Notes: a model not told the origin generated them from the sequence alone. Shown: positions 1-8,832, counted from the stretch's first letter. The stretch is DNA of 64,000 nucleotides from Paenirhodobacter populi (GCF_004022215.1 NZ_SAUZ01000003.1:62001-126000), one strand, 5' to 3'. Numbers and translations are program-made.

Positions 1-764
1 TCATCCAGTATCTGGAATGGCTGCGCCACATGCTGGCGGGCAACTGGGGCGTGTCCTACCGCGACGGGCAGCCGGTGCTGAAGATCATCGGCAGCCACCT
101 GTTCGCCACGCTGCTGCTGATGGTGACGTCGACCATTCTGGCCGTCTCGATCGGCTCGACCATCGGCATCGTCAGCGCGATCCGCCGCGGCTCGGTCTTC
201 GACTACACGATGACCGTCCTTGCCATGGTGGCACTGTCGATCCCGACCTTCTGGTTCGGCCTCGTGGCGATCTATGTCTTCTCGCTGAACCTCGGCTGGT
301 TTCCGGCGGGGAACATGTATACGGCCGGGGACGGTTCGATCCTCGACTACGCCCGCCATCTGGTGCTGCCGGCGATGGTGCTCGCGCTCGTCGATCTGGC
401 GATCTGGAGCCGCTACATGCGCACCGCGACGCTGAACGTCATCAATCAGGATTTCGTCCGCACCGCCCGCGCCAAGGGGCTGCCCCGGCGGCGGGTGCTG
501 TTCAAGCATATCGTCGGCAACGCGCTGATCCCGATGATCACGCTGGCGGGTCTGCAACTGCCCACGCTGCTTGGCGGCGCGCTGGTGACCGAGACGGTCT
601 TCACCTGGCCCGGGATGGGGCGGCTGTTCCTCGATAGCCTCGGCTATTCCGATTACCCGGTGGTCATGGGGCTGCTGATGACCTCGGCCATCTTCGTCGT
701 GATCGGCAATCTCGCCGCCGATCTGACCATCGCGCTGATCGACCCCCGCGTCCGTCTGGAATGA
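1..764 (+). CDS. ABC transporter permease, DppB/OppB family (5' end outside window)
   Basis: Inner-membrane permease of a dipeptide/oligopeptide/opine-type ABC importer. The open frame continues to the left edge (readable from base 3), and the residues before the first ATG at 30 (IQYLEWLRH) match the family, so that ATG is internal. About 253 residues are visible, with several hydrophobic segments and the cytoplasmic coupling loop DFVRTARAKGLPRRRVLFKH that docks on the ATPase. Its stop overlaps the next gene by ATGA, so the two permeases are translationally coupled. The binding protein and ATPases must lie to the left. The substrate is unknown; the FAD oxidoreductases downstream suggest an amino compound. 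Confidence 0.9.
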   Translation, partial: IQYLEWLRHMLAGNWGVSYRDGQPVLKIIGSHLFATLLLMVTSTILAVSIGSTIGIVSAIRRGSVFDYTMTVLAMVALSIPTFWFGLVAIYVFSLNLGWFPAGNMYTAGDGSILDYARHLVLPAMVLALVDLAIWSRYMRTATLNVINQDFVRTARAKGLPRRRVLFKHIVGNALIPMITLAGLQLPTLLGGALVTETVFTWPGMGRLFLDSLGYSDYPVVMGLLMTSAIFVVIGNLAADLTIALIDPRVRLE

Positions 765-1651
765 GGCAAGAGATGTCCCTGACCGATACCGCGGCCGCGC
801 CGCGCCAGTTCATCCGTTCCCGCGCCCTGCGCCGCTTCCTGTCGCACAAGCTCGCGCTTCTGGGCGTGTTCATGGTGGCGATGCTGACGGTTGTCTGCTT
901 CGCAGGCCCATGGTTCCTGCCCTATGACGAGCTGTATATCGACCTGCGCGCCCGCTTTGCGCCGCCGATGACCGGCGGGCATATCTTCGGCACCGATCCT
1001 CTGGGCCGCGATCTGGCGGCGCGGCTGTTCCACGCCGGGCAGGTGTCGATGAGCATCGGCTTCGCGGTGATGGTCATCGCCACCACCATCGGCTCGGTCG
1101 TCGGCGTGGTCGCGGGCTATTACGGCGGGCGGGTCGCGGCGGTGCTGATGCGCATCGTCGATGCCTTCCTCGCCTTTCCCTCGGTCTTCCTGCTGCTCGT
1201 GCTTGCGGCCTTCATCAAGCCCGGCCCGGCGATGATCGCGCTGATCATCGCCGCGACAAGCTGGATGGAGGTCGCCCGCATCGTCGAGGCAGAGGTGAAA
1301 TCCCTGCGCGACCGCGATTTCGTGCAGGCGGCGCGGATGCTGGGCCTGTCCGGGCGCTGGATCATGTTCCGCGAACTGCTGCCCAACGCCATCGGCCCGA
1401 TCATCGTGGCTGCGACGCTGACCGTCGCCCGCGCGATCCTGCTCGAAGCCTATATCTCCTTCCTCGGCTATGGCATCCAGCCGCCCTTGCCGAGCTGGGG
1501 CAACATGCTCAACGGCGCGCAGCAATATCTGCAATCGGCGCCGTGGCTGGCCATCGTGCCGGGCGTCGCGATCACCATGGCGGTGACCGGGTTCAACTTC
1601 ATCGGGGACGGTCTGCGCGACGCCTTCGACAGCCGCACGGATCTGAAATGA
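761..1651 (+). CDS. ABC transporter permease, DppC/OppC family
   Basis: Second inner-membrane permease of the same peptide/opine-type importer, 296 residues. It has a short N-terminal cytoplasmic tail, a first membrane helix near residues 30-50, the family motif GTDPLGRDLAARLFHAG after the first periplasmic loop, and the coupling loop RDFVQAARMLGLSGRWIMFRE. The ATG at 761 overlaps the upstream stop; an in-frame ATG at 773 is an equally plausible start. The stop at 1651 overlaps the next gene's ATG. Four genes from the window edge to 4423 therefore look like one operon. Confidence 0.92.
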   Translation: MRQEMSLTDTAAAPRQFIRSRALRRFLSHKLALLGVFMVAMLTVVCFAGPWFLPYDELYIDLRARFAPPMTGGHIFGTDPLGRDLAARLFHAGQVSMSIGFAVMVIATTIGSVVGVVAGYYGGRVAAVLMRIVDAFLAFPSVFLLLVLAAFIKPGPAMIALIIAATSWMEVARIVEAEVKSLRDRDFVQAARMLGLSGRWIMFRELLPNAIGPIIVAATLTVARAILLEAYISFLGYGIQPPLPSWGNMLNGAQQYLQSAPWLAIVPGVAITMAVTGFNFIGDGLRDAFDSRTDLK

Positions 1652-2979
1652 TGACGGATGGAAAGTTTTCGCCTTTCGAGGCCTCGCTCTGGTATGCGAC
1701 CGCCGCCGCCCCGCCGGAAACCACGGCGCTTGCGGGGCGCGAGACGGCGGATGTCTGTGTCGTCGGCGCGGGCTATGCGGGGCTGACCACGGCGCTGGAA
1801 CTCGCGCGCAAGGGCGTGTCGGTCGTGGTGCTGGAACGCAAGGAGATCGGCTATGGCGGATCCGGGCGCAATGCCGGGCACTGCACGCCGACCTTCACCC
1901 ATTTCTCCTTGCCGGACCTGCGCAAGGTTCTGGGCGAGCCTTGGGCCGAGCGGCTGATCCACCGCCAGACGCGGGCGAATGACAAGGTGGGCGAGATGAT
2001 CGCCCGCTACAACATCGACTGCGAATGGGAACAGAACGGCTATGTGCAGGGCGCGCAGTTTCCGCACCATATGCGCGTGCTGGAGGCGCGGGTCCGCGAC
2101 TACAACGCCATCGGCGCGCGGACCCGGATGCTCGACCGCGCCGAGGCCGAGGCGATCACCGGCTCGCCGCGCTATCTGGGCGGGTGGCTGCATGAAGAGG
2201 CGGGCGGGCTCAACGCGCTTGGCTATGCGCGCGGGCTCGGCCGGGCGGTGATGGCCGAAGGCGGGCGGATCTTCACCGGCTCCGCCGTCACCGGCTGCGA
2301 ACCGCGCGAGGGGAAATGGGCGGTGCGCACATCGGCGGGCGAGGTGCTGGCCGAGAAGGTCATCTTCACCACCGGCGCCTATACCGTCGGCGGCTGGCCC
2401 GAGCTTGAGGAAACCTTCCGCATCATGCGGGTGTTTGTCGCCGCGACGCAGCCATTGTCCGCCGAAAGCCGCGCCGCCTGCCTGCCGAAGCGCACCACCA
2501 TCCACGACGGGCGCGGTGACATCTACGTCTACAAATACAATGCCGAGAACCGCATCGTCGCCTCGATGTTCCCGATGGGACGGCGCGGGCGCGACATGGC
2601 CTATACGCGGCAGGTGATGACCGACCGGCTGAAATGGCTGCACCCCGGCATCCGCGAAAAGATCGACTGGCCCTTCCTGTGGTATGGCGAGCTTGACATG
2701 CAGCGGCTGACGATCCCGCGGCTTTACGGCCTCGCACCCGGGGTGGTGGCGATGACCGGCCTGTCGGGGCGTGGCGTGCCGACGGGATCCATGCTGGGCG
2801 GCATCCTGTTCGAATGGGCGATGGGCGTGCCCGAGGCGGACCTTTCGCTGCGCCTCGAACCCCTCAGCCGCCAGCCCCGCTATATGAGCTTCGCCCCGCA
2901 GCTCGCGCTGGTCGGCTACCGGCTGCGCGACGATCTGCGCGCCATCGCCGCGCGGGTGCCGCTGCCGCCCCACGCCTGA
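1648..2979 (+). CDS. FAD-dependent oxidoreductase, DAO family (PuuB/DadA-like)
   Basis: Flavoenzyme of the D-amino-acid/amine oxidase fold, 443 residues, close in layout to gamma-glutamylputrescine oxidase PuuB. The dinucleotide-binding motif GAGYAG (G40, G42, G45) is followed by an acidic residue ending strand 2 (VVVLER) and the family motif GGSGRNAGH near residues 72-81. The C-terminal FAD-contact segment contains GLSGRGVPTG. Start is ATG 1648 (or the adjacent ATG 1651), overlapping the permease stop. It probably oxidises the amine or amino acid brought in by the upstream transporter; the exact substrate cannot be read from the sequence. Confidence 0.88.
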   Translation: MMTDGKFSPFEASLWYATAAAPPETTALAGRETADVCVVGAGYAGLTTALELARKGVSVVVLERKEIGYGGSGRNAGHCTPTFTHFSLPDLRKVLGEPWAERLIHRQTRANDKVGEMIARYNIDCEWEQNGYVQGAQFPHHMRVLEARVRDYNAIGARTRMLDRAEAEAITGSPRYLGGWLHEEAGGLNALGYARGLGRAVMAEGGRIFTGSAVTGCEPREGKWAVRTSAGEVLAEKVIFTTGAYTVGGWPELEETFRIMRVFVAATQPLSAESRAACLPKRTTIHDGRGDIYVYKYNAENRIVASMFPMGRRGRDMAYTRQVMTDRLKWLHPGIREKIDWPFLWYGELDMQRLTIPRLYGLAPGVVAMTGLSGRGVPTGSMLGGILFEWAMGVPEADLSLRLEPLSRQPRYMSFAPQLALVGYRLRDDLRAIAARVPLPPHA

Positions 2980-3070
2980 ACCCGGATTTCCCGCCGCCCG
3001 GCCCCCGGACGGCGCCCACATGCAAGCGCCTCCGGCATAACCCGCGCGCGGAAGAAACAGGAGAGAAGTC

Positions 3071-4423
3071 ATGCCCGGACCAAAGCTGGACCCGGTCGAA
3101 AGCGACCCGGTATTGCCGCAATCCGTCGATGTGGTGGTCATCGGCGGCGGCATCGCCGGCAGTTGCGCGGCGCTCGAACTCGCCGATCGCGGCCTGCGCG
3201 TCGCGCTGTGCGAAAAGGGACAGGTCGGCGCCGAACAATCCAGCCGCAACTGGGGCTGGGTGCGGCTGTCGCACCGCGACCCGCGCGAAATGCCCTTGAT
3301 GGTCGAATCCGTCCGCCTTTGGCAGACGATCAACGAACGGGTCGGCGCCGATACCGGCTACCGCAAATGCGGCATCACCTTCACGCTGGCCACCGATGCC
3401 GATGTCGCCGATGCCGAAGAGGCGATCGCCGAACAGAACAAGTATCAGATCCCGGCGCGGCTGATCCCGGCGGCCGAGGCTCTCGAACGGTTTCCGGGCC
3501 TCAGCCTCGACATCAAGGGCGCGATGTACAACCCCGAGGATGGCCGCGCCGAGCCGCAGAAGGCCGCCCCCGCCGTCGCCCGCGCGCTCCGCGAACGCGG
3601 CGGCACCGTGCATCAGAACTGCGCGGTGCGGGTGATCGAGACCGCGGGCGGGCGCGTCTCGGGCGTGGTGACGGAAAAGGGCACGATCCGCTGCTCGGCG
3701 GTGCTGCTGGCGGGCGGGGCATGGTCGCGGCTGTTCCTGAACAACATGGGCATCTATCTGCCGCAGCTGCGCACCACCAGCACGGTGCTGCGCACCAGCC
3801 CCATCCCCGACGGCCCCGACGGCACGGTGAAATACAAGGACTTCACCGTCCGGCACCGCTATGACGGCGGCTATACGATCGCCGGTTCCAACACCAGCCG
3901 GTTCGAGATCACGCCCGACAGCTTCCGCCTGTTCAAGGCCTTCCTGCCGACGCTGAAGAACGAATGGCGCGGCCTGCGGATGACGGTCGGGCGGCAGACG
4001 CTCGAAGGGCTGCGCACCGCCCGCAAATGGGGCCCGAACGACCGCACCCCGTTCGAGGAAACCCGCATCCTCGACCCGATCCCCGACAAGCGCCGGGCGG
4101 ACCGGATGCTTGCCGACGTCAAGGGCGCGTGGCCCACCTTTGCCGATGCCACGGTCGAGCAATACTGGGCCGGTCAGATCGACGTGCTGCCCGACGTGAT
4201 CCCCGCGATCTCGCCCACCGAGGGGGTGAAGAACGGGGTGCCGGGGCTGTTCGTCTCGACCGGATTTTCGGGGCACGGCTTCGGCCTCGGGCCGGGGGCG
4301 GGGCGGCTGGCGGCGGATCTCGTCTCGGGGCACACGCCCATCGTCGATCCGACGCCCTTCCGCCTGTCGCGCTTCACCGACGGCAGCAAGGTCAGGGCGA
4401 TGATCGGCATCACCACCCGCTGA
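3071..4423 (+). CDS. FAD-dependent oxidoreductase, DAO family
   Basis: Second D-amino-acid/amine-oxidase-fold flavoenzyme of the operon, 450 residues. The FAD motif GGGIAG (G25, G27, G30) and E48 at the end of strand 2 are intact, followed by the distinctive SSRNWGWVR segment at residues 57-65. The C-terminal FAD contact is [19 protein letters not shown] 3071 follows a good ribosome site (CAGGAGAGAAG). It lies 91 bp after the first flavoenzyme and is clearly diverged from it, so the two are not a recent tandem duplication. A strong terminator follows, ending the operon. Confidence 0.87.
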   Translation: MPGPKLDPVESDPVLPQSVDVVVIGGGIAGSCAALELADRGLRVALCEKGQVGAEQSSRNWGWVRLSHRDPREMPLMVESVRLWQTINERVGADTGYRKCGITFTLATDADVADAEEAIAEQNKYQIPARLIPAAEALERFPGLSLDIKGAMYNPEDGRAEPQKAAPAVARALRERGGTVHQNCAVRVIETAGGRVSGVVTEKGTIRCSAVLLAGGAWSRLFLNNMGIYLPQLRTTSTVLRTSPIPDGPDGTVKYKDFTVRHRYDGGYTIAGSNTSRFEITPDSFRLFKAFLPTLKNEWRGLRMTVGRQTLEGLRTARKWGPNDRTPFEETRILDPIPDKRRADRMLADVKGAWPTFADATVEQYWAGQIDVLPDVIPAISPTEGVKNGVPGLFVSTGFSGHGFGLGPGAGRLAADLVSGHTPIVDPTPFRLSRFTDGSKVRAMIGITTR

Positions 4424-4458
4424 AGGAACCGCGGCCTGCCCCGCGAACCGGCGGATGA

Positions 4459-4492
4459 GGCTGACGGGGTGGACACACCCCGCCAGCCTTTT
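4459..4492 (+). terminator. Rho-independent terminator after the ABC/oxidoreductase operon
   Basis: Stem GGCTG-a-CGGGGTG pairs with CACCCCG-c-CAGCC around a GACA loop and is followed directly by TTTT. It sits 35 bp after the stop of the second FAD oxidoreductase. Confidence 0.85.
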
Positions 4493-4745
4493 GCGTTCCG
4501 AACGGACCATCATTCGACGCGGCGGTGACAGCACAGGGTTCCCATCACACGGCACCCGCGCCATCCGGCCTGCCCCGCGCCGTGGCAGAATCCGCGCCGA
4601 CACGCCCGGGCCTGTTCCGGACCTCGGCCGCAGGATTGCGCCCGGAAATGCTCCAGCCCCAGGCCATCGGCGCGAAACCATGTGGCCAGCGCCCCGGATC
4701 ACTTCCAGCATTTTCAATGGCATAGCCAGTATCGCGGAAAATGTA
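4493..4745. other. Intergenic stretch without recognisable gene
   Basis: Between the terminator and the promoter region of the MFS operon. Short open frames here have no start signal or recognisable product. The right part becomes AT-rich towards the promoter. I see no repeat or RNA structure that I can support. Confidence 0.5.
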
Positions 4746-4796
4746 TGTTGCAGTCGCAACAAATAAATTGACCGCGAGGAACTTCCTGCGTAACTT
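4746..4796 (+). promoter_or_regulatory. Promoter and candidate operator of the MFS-flavoprotein-NIPSNAP operon
   Basis: A perfect inverted repeat TGTTGC-AGTC-GCAACA (4746-4761) lies 6 bp upstream of a -35-like TTGACC (4768-4773). That is separated by exactly 17 bp from a -10-like TAACTT (4791-4796). The locally AT-rich sequence contrasts with its surroundings. The palindrome is a plausible site for the MarR regulator encoded at the far end of the module; that link is inference. Confidence 0.55.
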
Positions 4797-4915
4797 TTGC
4801 GACAGGGCCGTCAGGAGGAGACGACGGCCAAGGGGGTCATCGACATTTGTCATTCCGGCACCGTGGGACAGCATTCCCGCGGCGGGATCAATTGTCTGAT
4901 TTTTGGGAGGAAATC

Positions 4916-6256
4916 ATGACGCATCACACATCCGCCGCGCGCCTGTCCGAAGGCCCGCCCGCCGGAGGCTGGACCCCGCTGCGGGTCGCCGTCGTCTTCA
5001 TCTGCTTCCTGCTCAACGCCATCGACGGAATGGACATCGTGATCATGTCCTATGTCGCGCCGGTCCTGAAACAGGACTGGGCGCTGAGCCCCGAGGCGCT
5101 CGGCACGGTCTTTTCCGCCTCGCTTGCCGGGATGGCGATCGGCGGGCTCTTCATCGCGCCGCTGGCCGACAGGTTCGGGCGCCGGCCGCTGATCCTCACC
5201 CTGCTGACGGTGATCACCGCCGCGATGATCGCCAGCAGCCAGTCCCGCAACCTGTATGAGCTGATCGCCCTGCGCGCCATCATCGGCATGTCGGTGGGCG
5301 CCTTCCTTGCAAGCGTCACGACCATGGCCGCCGATTTCGCCCCGCGCGGACAACAGGGCATGGTCGTCGCCGTCGCCATCGCGGGCTATCCGCTTGGCGC
5401 GGTGGTGACGGGGCTGACCATCGCGCATTTCCTGCCGGTCTGGGGCTGGCACGGGGCGCTTCTGGCGGCGGGGATCGTATCGCTGATCGTCCTGCCGGTC
5501 GTCGTGGTGATCTTGCCCGAATCCATCGACTATCTGAAGCGGATCCAGCCAGAGGACGCGCTGCGCAAGCTGAACACCGTCCTGCGGCGTCTGGGCGAGC
5601 CGCCGCTGCACGCGCTGCCGCCGAAGGTCGCGGCGCGGCGCGCCTCGGTCGGTGCGGTCTTTTCCGATGGCCGCGCGGTGGGCACGCTGTGCCTGTGGCT
5701 CGCGATCATCATGGGGTTCATGACCTTCTATTTCCTCGTGTCATGGATCACGCAGCTGTCGGTGCAGTCGGGGCTGGCCGTCGACAAGGCGATCTATGCG
5801 GGCGCGCTGTTCAACCTTGGCGGCTTTGTCGGAACGCTGGCGATCGGCGCGCTCGGAACGCGCTACGGGCTGCAAAGGGTGACCTTCTTCGCGATGGTCT
5901 GCGGGGCGCTGGTGGTCGCGGCCTTCGGCTACGTCACGGTGGCGCTGGCGGTGACGCTCGCGCTGGCGTTCTGCGCGGGGTTCACCACGAACGGCGGGTT
6001 CAACGCCTTTTACGGGCTGGCCGCCGCCCTTTACCCGCCGGAAATCCGCTCGACCGGGATCGGCTGGGCGATGGGGATCGGGCGGCTTGGCGCGGTGATC
6101 GGGCCTTTGCTGGGCGGGGTGCTGATCGGACAGGGGCTGAGCCTCGCCGCGCTGCTGGCCGTCTTTGCCATCCCGCTGGTGATCGCGGGCACGGCGGCGC
6201 TGTTCGTGCGCGAACGTGCCCTGCCCGCCATTGCGCAACCGGCCCCGGCCGAATGA
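4916..6256 (+). CDS. MFS transporter, aromatic acid:H+ symporter (AAHS) type
   Basis: Inner-membrane proton symporter of 446 residues with 12 predicted helices. The first helix carries the AAHS-type signature (DGMDIVIMSYVAP, near residues 36-48), and the loop between helices 2 and 3 carries the MFS motif PLADRFGRRP. An ATG at 4847 is in frame, but 4916 is chosen because GGGAGGAAATC precedes it and the protein then starts at normal family length. The stop overlaps a possible ATG of the next gene, so transporter and flavoprotein are co-expressed. It probably imports an aromatic or other organic acid; substrate unknown. Confidence 0.85.
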   Translation: MTHHTSAARLSEGPPAGGWTPLRVAVVFICFLLNAIDGMDIVIMSYVAPVLKQDWALSPEALGTVFSASLAGMAIGGLFIAPLADRFGRRPLILTLLTVITAAMIASSQSRNLYELIALRAIIGMSVGAFLASVTTMAADFAPRGQQGMVVAVAIAGYPLGAVVTGLTIAHFLPVWGWHGALLAAGIVSLIVLPVVVVILPESIDYLKRIQPEDALRKLNTVLRRLGEPPLHALPPKVAARRASVGAVFSDGRAVGTLCLWLAIIMGFMTFYFLVSWITQLSVQSGLAVDKAIYAGALFNLGGFVGTLAIGALGTRYGLQRVTFFAMVCGALVVAAFGYVTVALAVTLALAFCAGFTTNGGFNAFYGLAAALYPPEIRSTGIGWAMGIGRLGAVIGPLLGGVLIGQGLSLAALLAVFAIPLVIAGTAALFVRERALPAIAQPAPAE

Positions 6257-6273
6257 TCGAAAGGAAACATGCC

Positions 6274-8010
6274 ATGTCGCTGCTCAACGCTTATGATGTC
6301 GTCGTCGTGGGGTCCGGCGCCGCCGGGCTGACCGCGGCCATCACCGCCCGGAAATCGGGCCTGACGGTCGTGGTTCTGGAAAAGGCGCCCGTCTTCGGCG
6401 GCACCACGGCCTTTTCCGGCGGCGTCGCCTGGATCCCCGGCAACCCGCATTTCGAGGACCGCAGCCCCGCCGACGGGGGCGCCAAGGTCGACCGCGCCGC
6501 CGTCCACACCTACATGCGCCATGAGGCGGGCAACAAATACGATGCCGCTTTCGTCGATGCCTATCTGGATCACGGCCCGGAAATGCTGCGCTTTCTGGAA
6601 AGCCAGACCGAGGTGAAGTTCACCCCCTCGCTCTATCCCGACTATCACCCCGAGGCCCCCGGCGGGGTGCAGATCGGCCGCTCCGTCACCGCCGCCGCCT
6701 ATGACGGCCGGCGTCTGGGCAAGGAATTCAGGCGCCTGCGGCCGCCGCTGAAGACCATCACCTTCATGGGCATGATGTTCAATTCCTCGAACAACGACCT
6801 GAAACATTTCTTCAATTTCACCAAATCCCCGGTTTCGGCCGCCTATGTCGCCAAGCGGCTTGGCATCCATCTGCTGCATCTGGCGCGCTACGGGCGCGGG
6901 GTGCAGCTGACATCGGGCAATGCGCTGGCGGCGCGACTGGCGAAATCGGCCTTCGATCTGGGGATCGACATCATCACCGACGCGCCGGTGCAGGAATTGC
7001 TGCATGAAGGCGACCGGATCACCGGCGTCGCGGCCACAATCGACGGCGCGCGGCGCGAGATCCGGGCCACGAAGGGCGTCATCCTCGCGGCGGGTGGCTT
7101 TGCCCGCGACGGCAGGCGCACCGGCGCGATCTACCCGCACCTGCGCGAAGGCGGCGAACATTTCACCCCCGTGCCCGAGGACAATACCGGCGACGGGATC
7201 AGCCTTGGCGAAACCGCGGGCGGGCATCTGTCGCAGGGATTGCCGAATGGCGCGGCATGGATGCCGGTCTCGAAGGTGCCCTACGGTTCCGGCGAGATCG
7301 CCTTCCCGCATCTGGTGGACCGCTACAAGCCGGGCTTCGTCATCGTCTCGCCCAAGGGGCGGCGCTTCGTGAACGAAAGCCATTCCTACCACGACGTCGG
7401 CGCCGCGATGATCGAGGCCTGCCGCGGCCTTGGCAAAACCGAGGGCTGGCTGATCGCCGACCACCGCACCGTGCGCAAATACGGGATCGGCTTCGTGAAG
7501 CCCTATCCGATGCCGCTTGGCGCGCATATCCGCTCGGGCTATCTGAAGCGGGGCCGCACGATCGCGGATCTGGCGGGGCAGATCGGCGTCGATCCCGAGG
7601 CGCTGACGGACGAGATCGCGGCCTACAACGCCGGCGCGCGGCAGGGCGAGGACCGGCAGTTCGGGCGCGGCGGTTCCGGCTTCAACCGCTATCTGGGCGA
7701 TGCGGACCACAAGCCGAACCCCAATGTCGCGCCGGTCGAACAGGGACCGTTCTATGCCGTGCGGCTGGTGATGGGGGATCTGGGCACCTTCCCCGGCCTT
7801 GTGACCGATACGCAGTCCCGCGTGCTGGACGCGTCCGGGGTGCCGATTCCGGGGCTCTGGGCCGCGGGGAACGATGCGGCCTCGATCATGGGGGGCGCCT
7901 ATCCGGGCGCGGGCATCACCATCGGCCCGGCCATGACCTTCGGCTATGTCGCCGCGCTGTCGGTCGCCGGCAGGATCGGCCGCGACACCACCAAACTCGC
8001 CGCAGAATAA
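6274..8010 (+). CDS. FAD-binding dehydrogenase, 3-ketosteroid delta1-dehydrogenase / fumarate reductase flavoprotein family
   Basis: Flavoprotein of 578 residues. The FAD motif GSGAAG (G13, G15, G18) is followed by VLEKAPVFGGTTAFSGG, typical of the FRD/KstD superfamily. Near the C-terminus, Y543 and G547 in the segment GAYPGAG correspond to the Tyr/Gly pair that polarises the keto group in 3-ketosteroid delta1-dehydrogenases. It is therefore likely to dehydrogenate next to a carbonyl, but neighbours give no other steroid genes. ATG 6274 follows AAAGGAAA; an upstream in-frame ATG at 6253 overlaps the transporter stop. It has no secretion signal, so it acts in the cytoplasm. Confidence 0.82.
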   Translation: MSLLNAYDVVVVGSGAAGLTAAITARKSGLTVVVLEKAPVFGGTTAFSGGVAWIPGNPHFEDRSPADGGAKVDRAAVHTYMRHEAGNKYDAAFVDAYLDHGPEMLRFLESQTEVKFTPSLYPDYHPEAPGGVQIGRSVTAAAYDGRRLGKEFRRLRPPLKTITFMGMMFNSSNNDLKHFFNFTKSPVSAAYVAKRLGIHLLHLARYGRGVQLTSGNALAARLAKSAFDLGIDIITDAPVQELLHEGDRITGVAATIDGARREIRATKGVILAAGGFARDGRRTGAIYPHLREGGEHFTPVPEDNTGDGISLGETAGGHLSQGLPNGAAWMPVSKVPYGSGEIAFPHLVDRYKPGFVIVSPKGRRFVNESHSYHDVGAAMIEACRGLGKTEGWLIADHRTVRKYGIGFVKPYPMPLGAHIRSGYLKRGRTIADLAGQIGVDPEALTDEIAAYNAGARQGEDRQFGRGGSGFNRYLGDADHKPNPNVAPVEQGPFYAVRLVMGDLGTFPGLVTDTQSRVLDASGVPIPGLWAAGNDAASIMGGAYPGAGITIGPAMTFGYVAALSVAGRIGRDTTKLAAE

Positions 8011-8020
8011 GGACAGGACA

Positions 8021-8365
8021 ATGTTCACCGCCCCCGCCGACCGGCCGCTCGTCAACCTGCGCTACTACACCATCGCGCCGCGCAGGATGGGCGAGTTCCT
8101 AGAGGTCTTCGACCGTCTCGCCATGCCCGTGCTGATCGAGACGCTCGGCCCCCCGATCGGTTTCTACACCAGCACGGTCGGCCCGCTCAATCAGGTGGTC
8201 CATCTCTGGGCCTATCGCGATTTCACCGACATGGAGGCGCGCTGGCAGGCGCGCGACACGCATCCCGACTTCCCGGCCTATCTGAAGGCCTCGGCGCATC
8301 TTGTCGTGGCTCAGGAAGACCGCTTGCTGCGCGCGGCGGCGCTGGCCTCGCTGGACGGTGCCTGA
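8021..8365 (+). CDS. NIPSNAP family protein
   Basis: Small protein of 114 residues with the ferredoxin-like dimeric alpha/beta barrel pattern of NIPSNAP proteins: LRYYTIAPRRMGEFLEVF at the start, a central VVHLWAYRDFTDME, then a run of arginines and an aliphatic C-terminal helix. It begins 10 bp after the flavoprotein stop with a GGACAGG ribosome site, so it belongs to the same operon. NIPSNAP proteins often accompany catabolic genes, but their biochemical role is unsettled. The last 55 bp overlap the convergent MarR gene. Confidence 0.85.
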   Translation: MFTAPADRPLVNLRYYTIAPRRMGEFLEVFDRLAMPVLIETLGPPIGFYTSTVGPLNQVVHLWAYRDFTDMEARWQARDTHPDFPAYLKASAHLVVAQEDRLLRAAALASLDGA

Positions 8366-8832
8366 TCGGCGGTGTCGCGGATCAGGGCGTCCTCCTCGAC
8401 CCGCGGCAGATTGTCGATCAGCCGGTGGAAGAAGCCCAGAAGCTGTTCCACCTCCTCGGGGCTGAAATCGGACAGCAGCGCCCGTTCCCGCGCCCGGGCG
8501 ACGGGCAGCACCGCGCGATGCAGCGCCATCCCCTCATCGGTCAGCGCGGCCTCGCGCCGGCGGCGCAGGCCGTCGCGCATCTCGACCAGTCCGCGCTGTT
8601 CCATCCCCGCCAGCGACCGGCTGACCGAGCTTTTGTCCAGCCCGATCGAATTCGCCATGGCGATGACGTTCGACCAGGGCTCCACCGCCAGATGGCACAG
8701 CACGCGCCATTCCACGACGCCGATATCGAACCGCCGATGGTATTCCTGCGAGGCCCCTGCCCCGAGGCGGCTGGAAAAGCTGGTGCTGAGCGCGCCAATG
8801 CAGCGGCGCAGGTCGAAATGGTCCGGGCTCAT
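8311..8832 (-). CDS. MarR family transcriptional regulator
   Basis: Winged-helix repressor of 173 residues. The core runs from about residue 36 to 110: WRVLCHLAVEP, the recognition region IGLDKSSVSRSLAGMEQRGLVE, then the wing RRRREAALTDEGMAL. An acidic helix and a Ser/Ala-rich tail follow. It is convergent with the MFS-flavoprotein-NIPSNAP operon and overlaps its last gene, so it most likely senses the substrate of that operon. A -10-like TATAGT is readable upstream on the reverse strand at 8855-8860. Confidence 0.88.
   Translation of the reverse strand: MSPDHFDLRRCIGALSTSFSSRLGAGASQEYHRRFDIGVVEWRVLCHLAVEPWSNVIAMANSIGLDKSSVSRSLAGMEQRGLVEMRDGLRRRREAALTDEGMALHRAVLPVARARERALLSDFSPEEVEQLLGFFHRLIDNLPRVEEDALIRDTADQAPSSEASAAARSKRSS

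Noticed and set aside
4455-4766. Short forward open frame between the oxidoreductase operon and the MFS gene
   Set aside because: It begins inside the terminator, has no ribosome site and no recognisable protein character.
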